Part shown: positions 57,290-64,000 of the stretch, in pieces | How the letters are laid out: every line of letters begins with the position of its first letter | How positions within the stretch are numbered: position 1 is the stretch's first letter | NCBI RefSeq assembly: GCF_949987515.2 | Contig: NC_082687.1 | Span: 116,541,838 to 116,605,837, forward strand | Reading direction: 5' to 3' | DNA length: 64,000 nucleotides | Source of the DNA: Delphinus delphis | Lineage: Eukaryota; Chordata; Mammalia; Artiodactyla; Delphinidae | Notes under the pieces: model-generated | What the model saw: the letters and a program-made list of their open reading frames with translations, nothing else | The model's database searches: none | Told to the model about the DNA's origin: nothing | Position numbers and translations under genes: made by a program

Positions 57290-57430
57290 ACAAGCTTTCT
57301 GACCTTGTGCAACTTATTTAAATTTTCTTAGCCTTTCATTCCTCATCTGTAAAACAGACATGATACTATCTGTGTTAATATGATTTCTAAATTACATAAT
57401 AATGGTGTCATAAATGATAGCCTATTCAAA
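57290..57430 (+). mobile_element. MIR SINE fragment
   Basis: gaccttgtgcaacttattta, cctcatctgtaaaacagac and following text match the MIR core and 3' part. Confidence 0.65.
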
Positions 57431-57479
57431 GGTTGGTAAATACTAATTCACACAACCCCATTCACTCTGGGAGCATGAA

Positions 57480-58400
57480 AAAATATAGAAAGAAAAAATA
57501 AATCTTCCTCCCTGTCCTCTTTTCTTCCTTTCCATGCTCCCAAGTGCAATAAATATTATCAGTTTTGGTGTATTCTTCTAGCTGTATTCCTATACTAACA
57601 TATACATGTGTATTATTTTTTAAACAGCACACATATTATGCCTCCTGTTCTATGTCTTTTATTCATTTTATCATAGATTTTAAAGCTTATTCCATATAGT
57701 ATAGATAGAACTGTTTTGTTACCATTTAATGGCGACTTAGCACTCCACATTACAGTGTTTCATAATTTATTTAACTTATGATCTACATGGGCATTTAGGT
57801 GGTTTCCAATCTTTTGCTGTATCAAAAATCCTTCAGCTAATGAAGTTAATATTTGCACACGCATTGGATATGTAAACCATAAGAATAAATCTCAAAGTAG
57901 AATTGCTGTATGAAAGAATATATACATTTTAAATTTTAATAGCTATTGTCAGGTTTTTCTCCATAGAGCTTTAACCAACTCACACTCCCATCAATAAAAC
58001 AGTAAATCTCCTGCCAACATTTTTACCAATTTTGTTATTAAAAACGTTGTCAATCTAATAGGTGAAAAAAAGTGGGTTTTGATTTAATATTAATTCACAT
58101 ATTTATTAGGTATAAAGTTGACTGTCTTGTCTTTTGCTTAAAAAATCATTTTTATTTTCTTCTACAAAATCTGGCCATGTTATTTATTCATGTTTTAATT
58201 GCCTTTAATAGATTTGTAGTAGTTTTCTGTATATTTTGTAATTAGGTCTTCCTCATATATAGGTCTTTTGAGGTGTTTATAGTATTATTTTAAGAAGTTT
58301 TTATGTATTTTATCAACATCTTATGGCTTTACAATTTTTACATTGTTCTCATCTGAAATAATATTTAGCTTTTCAGATGAAGCTCTTGGTTTTTCCAGAA
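57480..58400 (-). mobile_element. Old L1 3' region, antisense
   Basis: Plus-strand text such as ggtggtttccaatcttttgc, tttaaccaactcacactccc and later T-rich sequence is the reverse complement of an old L1 ORF2 terminus. Boundaries are approximate. Confidence 0.5.
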
Positions 58401-61000
58401 ATGCAGCCATATCTTCCCCAATTGTTGATAACTGTACACGCCTTTACATTTAGAAACCCCCTCGTTAAAGAAATGTACCTTACTCTGGAATATGTGACGA
58501 TTTAGCTATTACTCACTCGTCCTGAGGGTGGTGGTAGCAGAGTGAGTCTCTGTGTTGGCAAGTACCGTGTCTTTGTTAATACATCCTAATCTTGTATTAA
58601 GAGGTCATTTATCTGCAGAGAATCAGAGAAAGCACTTGTCATATAAGATTCATACAATGATTCTTTGAGTAAAATTCCTTACACTATGTCAACAAAAACA
58701 TTTATTTGGGGCCACTCCTCTAGATATGGAAAAAAGTTTATCACTCTGAGACTAGAGAATTTCATAAAGATATCTTTCCTTCTGTGAGGAAACGTGAAAC
58801 ACAAAACCAGCAAAATTTTTCAGTTACAAAAAAATACAACAACATCAGAGAGAGCTCCAGAACTGCTGGTGGACTTCACTATGTGGAACCTGGGAAGGCC
58901 GGCAGGGGGAGTGAGGGGTAAAGTTTTGTCTGACCCTGGTTTTCTTTGAGTGATGTTTGTCTGAGGAGGGTTGGGTGGCACTGATGAAGATTGTCAGATC
59001 ACTTATTAAAAGTCACCAGTCAAAACAATATCTTTTCCCTTTGAATTTTTACCAGAAAGTAGAATTGTACATGCCACTTCTTTTATTCCCTTCATATTCC
59101 ACTTCTAGACACATAACAGATGCTCAATGAATAATTATAGATTAGCCAGGGATGATGATGACTGCTTAACTCTCTGTCCCTCTCTCTCTCTCATATATAT
59201 ACATATATATAATATAATATATAATATATACGTGTATATAATATATATATACGTATATATTATGTATATATATATAATGTTGGAATTGAAAATCATGCAA
59301 AATATTATCTTGCTCCACACATAGCTTTTTGGACCGTACAGATAAAGCCTAATCTATGTGGCTAACAAGGTTAGTGGCAGCATGAAAATTAGAATCCCAG
59401 CACTAATCATCCAATTTCTATAGTCAAATCATTATAATATAATTTGGTTTTTAAAAAGGAATTTTTAAAAATCCTTAATTCATTTTAAAGAAAAATATCT
59501 AATATTTCTAGGGTCCAACTCAAGTCTTAACTAAATTTTTACATAAGTGGGGATAATAATTTCATGACCAAAACCTGTGTTGTGAATGTCAATATATTAA
59601 GCTGTTCTCTGGCGTCTCCCAACCCTCATAATTTTATCAGGCTTACAAGTATTTGCAGAACTTGGCTTGATAATTTTTAAAAACAGAATGGACTTGTAAA
59701 TCACGTTATCTTTGAACTGAATACCTGGAGCCAAATGTAAAGCTGGCAAACAATGTTATAAAATTGAAATTGTGCAGAAAATTAAAACAGCATAAATATA
59801 TTAGGATGCTTTTGCAACAAGTGAAGGAATTGGTCCCCTCTCCTAATGCGGTTTGCAAAACGGTTACTTATACACCTGTCTCTTCCTCTGTCCCCATAAC
59901 CACAAGGCAAAACTCAGCAGGATATGGTTTTTCTGATTGATCTCTGCCCTGTAAAGGCTCACTGCTTCCGTTCAGACACAGGCAGTGAGGCCCTGAAAAA
60001 CAGTAGCAGCGAGAATAGGTAGATATTCTGTGGAAATATTCTATAACTTTCCCAAGAAAGTGCAAGAATACCTATAATGCAGGGAGAAAACTTTTTGCAC
60101 CCATAGCTGACTGATCTAGTTTGGCCTTTAGGTGGCCTTGGGTTAAAAGAAAATAGATTGAGAAAAAAGAATCTGTTGTCAATTTGAATTATTCCTTTGC
60201 AAACCACACCATGAACAGGAACTATAAAAGTTTATCATCTGATAAATTTTCCCCTTTCATTGACTTGTACACCCAGCCTTAACAGCCATTGTGTTCTAAG
60301 CTATTGGCTCCAAACTGTTAGAAAGCAAAGAAAGTGCAGGCAGAGGCACAATGCTTCGCATATGGTGCAACCCTTGTGTTTCAGCAACTTCACATTTGCC
60401 AAGAGCCATCCTCAGGTGGCTGTCAATGCTTAACAAACACAGACTGAAAACATCTGTAACTCTCCTCTTAATGCTTCCTGTAGCAGTGCCCAAGTCCCCT
60501 CTATGAGTGCAGGGTCTACAAAAGATAAAAGTTGGCATTAAAACAAAATAGGACAAAAGGAAATCCAAAATTTAGTTAAAGTGACGCTAGTTACAGTAAG
60601 CTGTTCTGTTTTCTTTTTCTAGTCATGGTGATAGATGTACATGGCTTCATGACATGCCAGAATATGGGAAACAATATGCCAAGGTTAGGAACTCATTCAG
60701 CCATTCCACAAAATTGTTTAAAAACCTATTATGATACTAGGCATAATGATATGTACTAGGGAAACGATGCTGGTAATGTACCTGTAGAATGAAAGACAAA
60801 ATTAACTAGTCCTCACAATGATCTAATGTCATATTGTCAATCTGACACAGGTTGATGCTAAACTAATTTTTAATTAAAAAATAATAATGATAATAATAAT
60901 AACCACAATTCACTGAGTGATCAGTGACCTAAATATTGCATTTAGTGAGATATACATGTATATATTCTATATCAATTCTTATGTAACTTCATCCTGCTTC
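58401..61000. other. Unassigned AT-rich sequence
   Basis: No gene was seen. It contains the (AT)n tract at 59192-59279 and an (aat)n-like run at 60878-60901. Minus-strand ORFs at 59868-60065, 59959-60207 and 60296-60568 have no recognisable domain. Confidence 0.35.
59192..59279. repeat. (AT)n-rich microsatellite with acgt interruptions
   Basis: An alternating tatata tract preceded by (tc)n and broken by gta/acg steps. Strongly self-complementary. Confidence 0.95.
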
Positions 61001-63590
61001 CACAGCAAACTATGTCAGTGCACAATATCATCCCAAGATCCTCTTCTATCAAGAGTAGCATAACCTTATTCCCTGACATGTCCCCTAATACCTCCCGGAC
61101 CTTAAGCGGTCACACAAGTGATTTCTGTTTATTCTCCCAAGTTTCGCATGAAGGGAGAGCTTACACACTGCCACTCATAGTCAGAGGAGTCCCCACAGGT
61201 AACTTGTGTTGCTATGCTATCACCTTCCACAAAGACGGAGCAAAAGATGACCAGGACATGAAAGCTGTGATGGGAACTCACAGCTGCATCCTGGTACAGA
61301 GCTCTACATGCCACTCAAATTGTGAAAGAGATATGTATCTTATGCTTCAATAACGAAAAAGGAAGAAGAAAGGATATGTGAGCAGAAAAGGAAAGGAGGG
61401 CATCATACCAAGATAGGCTCCAAAGTATTGCAGCCCTGTGATGATGAAGCTCTTGCCCAGCCAAACACTATGGCAATCCCTCGGAGACAGGGGCTCTGTC
61501 AGGGCATCTCCCACCTGTACTGATCCTGGTGCAAGTCAGAGATCCAGTGATGGTTCACTGAGATCCAGGCAGTCTGCAGAGCTGGGACACCAACTAAGTC
61601 ACCTCCTCTTGGTGCCCCTCCTCTTTAGTGCCTCTTAGTCGTCTTGGCGCCCTCCCATTGCATCTGACATCACAGAAACCTGAGGCTCAGATAGGATACA
61701 TATCCCAGCTCTGAAGGGATGCAGATATGGAGGAGATTGGCTAAGTAGTGTCCAGTGTGCTCCAGGGGAAAACCACAGATATGCTTTAGAACAAGTTACT
61801 ATACTCCCTTGAGAAGCAAATGAAGGGTCCGTTGGAATCGTCCAAAAGCTGTGAGGATGGTCCAATCAGACACAGAAAACGACGGTGCAAGTAGGGAGTG
61901 GACAAGGGGGAAATACCTTTCTTGGGAAATATGAGAGTCTGACTCAGGGCTTCCCAGGGCTGGAGAGAAGTCTGCCCCTGGATAACGGTGAACTATTCCA
62001 TTCACCCCCAGCAGGTAACACCACTTTGTTTATAGGTCTCAAAATTCAGGGAAATGGTTTTCAAACTGCATTCCAGAGAGCTGTACGGCTCAGAGAAGGT
62101 GCCTCAAGGAGAGGCCAGCAGGGATTTGGCAGGGTCAGCTATAAAGACAGGGAGTCTTGGGGTTTTCACTCCTGTTCCCAACAGAGCAGCTCCATTCTGT
62201 ATGTTTTACACATTGCGATTTCATATTTGGAAAAAATGGCTCAACTGTTTTAAGAATTTTTGACAACCATTGGCTTAAGGACAATGTCATAAAAGTTTTT
62301 AGAAACGAAAACATAAATCCCTTGACACATTTTGTTAATGTGTTCTGCATATAATTTAGCACAGTGAGTCATCCCAGCAACCCAAGATCTTATTTATAAA
62401 CCACTTGACAACTGTAGGTTTGTAGAAGTTAAACTTATCTGTTTCTACAAAGAGATACAGAGAGAGAGAGAGAGAACTGGTCCTGTTCCTGCAGAAGATT
62501 GTGAAGTATGACGGGATTCTCTCTATTTTGAGCAGTGTGTCTTACAACAGAAACATGAGGTAACGGAGAAGTGAGGGAAGGTGGGTGGTTCATTTAAATG
62601 TTTAATTGCAGCCAGTGAGGGTTTTGCTGTAACATATAAATTGTGAGTCCTTGTAGAGATATACTAAAGAGTGTCTGACCACGCTGAGAGTAAAAGGGAA
62701 CTCTCTCAGGAATAGAATTGTGAAGAACGGCAGTGTGAGAACTAAACTGTGACGAACTGAAGGGGGAAAGGACCTGAGTTCAGAGCCAGGAATAGCCATC
62801 TGAGGATAAAGGAGAGAGAATAATCTAGAATGTTAAAACTGATATAAGTTGGGTTCATACAGGATTACCTCAAGTCATGATAAATTTATTGTAAAGATAA
62901 ACATACACATGAGGACCACAGGAATCTCATGGCAATCCCGGAGCAGAAAACGCCACAGAGACTGAAACTCAGAAGTGGAGACTCGGACAGAGTTCTAGAG
63001 AGTGAATGGATTTTCTTTTTACCTGGGGGGCAGAAGTTTATTGCTTCTCTGCTGCATAATATTCAGCTCCTGTCTGTCTCTGTTTTCTCTCCTTTTCTCT
63101 CTTTAGCGTATTTCCTTGTGGCCTTCCTGTCCCACCACTTTCTCTGAATGCTTTTTTCAACTTCTGCTTCAACTACCTAATCTCCTGGTCCATATTTCCA
63201 GTTTAAATTCACAAGAGTTTAATTTGCTCAGCTGATCCTTGTTTGGGCAGAGTTTTCACATGTCAGATCGCCTCACGGGTAAGGCTGTGGATTGGCCAGG
63301 TGCCCACTCCAGATCAGATGCTCTCAGTGAAGGCTGGGGGTTGATGTGGTACAGACTGTGGTCACCCTGTCTCTGGGATGATTGAGACCTCCTTCCTTCG
63401 CAGGGGCTGTAGATGAGGCACTTTCCCTCATGAGGATTAACAGCATGGCCAACTGGTCTAATACAGCAGTGGCGGGAAACAGAGAGAAATAGGGAAATAG
63501 ATTCAAAAAGGGGAGGGGAGGAGAAAAGGGAGCATATCCAGAGTGTTCCACGGGAGAGTACAGAGATGTGGCCTCCTAGGACCTACATCA
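61001..63590. other. Unassigned sequence
   Basis: The GC content is nearer average. ORFs at 61012-61353 (113 codons) and 61885-62253 (122 codons), both plus strand, have no recognisable domain, and overlapping frames of similar length exist. A short (ga)n run lies at 62459-62475. No gene can be supported. Confidence 0.35.
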
Positions 63591-63880
63591 AGGCCCAAGA
63601 AAGAATGCATTAGCTCTAAGGAAAACTTTAAAATACAGTCCTGAATTGCTAAGAATGTGGCATATAAAAGAGGCTCCAGGAGATCCCTAGCCCCTTCCAT
63701 CATGCGAGGCCACAGCCAGAGGGTGCTGGCTGAGAACCAGGAAGGGGACCCTGCCCAGAAGGCAACCATGCTAGTACCTTGATCCTAGACTTTCCAACCT
63801 CCAGAACTGTGACCAAAACATTTTTAGGAGCCACCCACTGTGTGGTAGCTTATAATAATAGCCCAAACAGACTAAGGCAG
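63591..63880 (+). mobile_element. MaLR (MLT1A-like) LTR 3' part
   Basis: gagatccctagccccttcc, ccatgctagtaccttgatcc, tccaacctccagaactgtga and acccactgtgtggtagctt, ending gcccaaacagactaaggca, match the 3' half of an MLT1-type LTR. The left boundary is uncertain. Confidence 0.7.
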
Positions 63881-64000
63881 TGACCACATAACACATGATC
63901 CATTTCACTCCTTTATGTACTGTCTCCAGCCTCCACCAGCTCCTTGAGGGGTGGAGAATTTTGCCTATTTGTTCATAGTTGTATTTCCAGTGTTCAGAAC

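Noticed and set aside
59127..59324. ORFs of alternating Y/I residues
   Set aside because: Translation of the (AT)n tract.
61012..62253. Two ORFs of 113 and 122 codons as possible exons
   Set aside because: No recognisable motif, overlapping frames of similar length, and no consistent splice structure.

Overview
This is an intergenic, repeat-dominated stretch of a mammalian nuclear genome. I find no host protein-coding exon, rRNA, tRNA gene, CRISPR array or operon. The organism is very probably a cetacean. Fourteen copies of tRNA-derived CHR-type SINEs are present: eleven of a ~200 bp form and three of a ~350 bp form. They have poly(A) or A-rich tails, and many sit between perfect target-site duplications (TSDs). 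Most are close to one consensus. The L1 3' ends are of the cetartiodactyl type. Older layers (MIR, L2, MER5A, MER20, Tigger/MER2-like, MaLR LTRs, ERV-L fossils) are general to placental mammals.

Layout. 1-10060: an old minus-strand L1 split by a younger, nearly full-length plus-strand L1 (2574-9388) with a 41-bp tandem array in its 5'UTR; two SINEs lie on top. 10060-12500: unassigned sequence. 12509-13339: a rearranged L1 between a 19-bp direct repeat. 13438-15292: an L1 with a textbook 5' inversion. 15300-19750: MER5A, a SINE, an ancient ERV-L integrase fossil, a MIR, a MaLR-like LTR and a (CA)n tract. About 19755/19861 to 26054: the most interesting object, a class III endogenous retrovirus with a primer-binding site for tRNA-Ser, RT/RNase H, integrase and dUTPase remnants, an env-position region, and two related LTRs. 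26055-28700: old L1 pieces with two SINEs. 29551-35783: a plus-strand L1 with its own TSD, carrying three later insertions (a truncated L1, a long CHR SINE, a short CHR SINE), each with its own TSD. 35784-64000: mostly single-copy or unrecognised sequence with scattered SINEs, ERV-L/MaLR fossils, DNA transposons, L1/L2/MIR pieces and microsatellites, plus one small non-SINE CpG cluster near 48.3-48.6 kb.

Nothing here works together as a gene system. The value of the window is stratigraphic: it records L1-in-L1, SINE-in-L1 and ERV insertions in a readable order. The retroviral and L1 coding regions are all broken. Family names come from recognition of characteristic sequence, not from a database search, so subfamily names should be treated as approximate.
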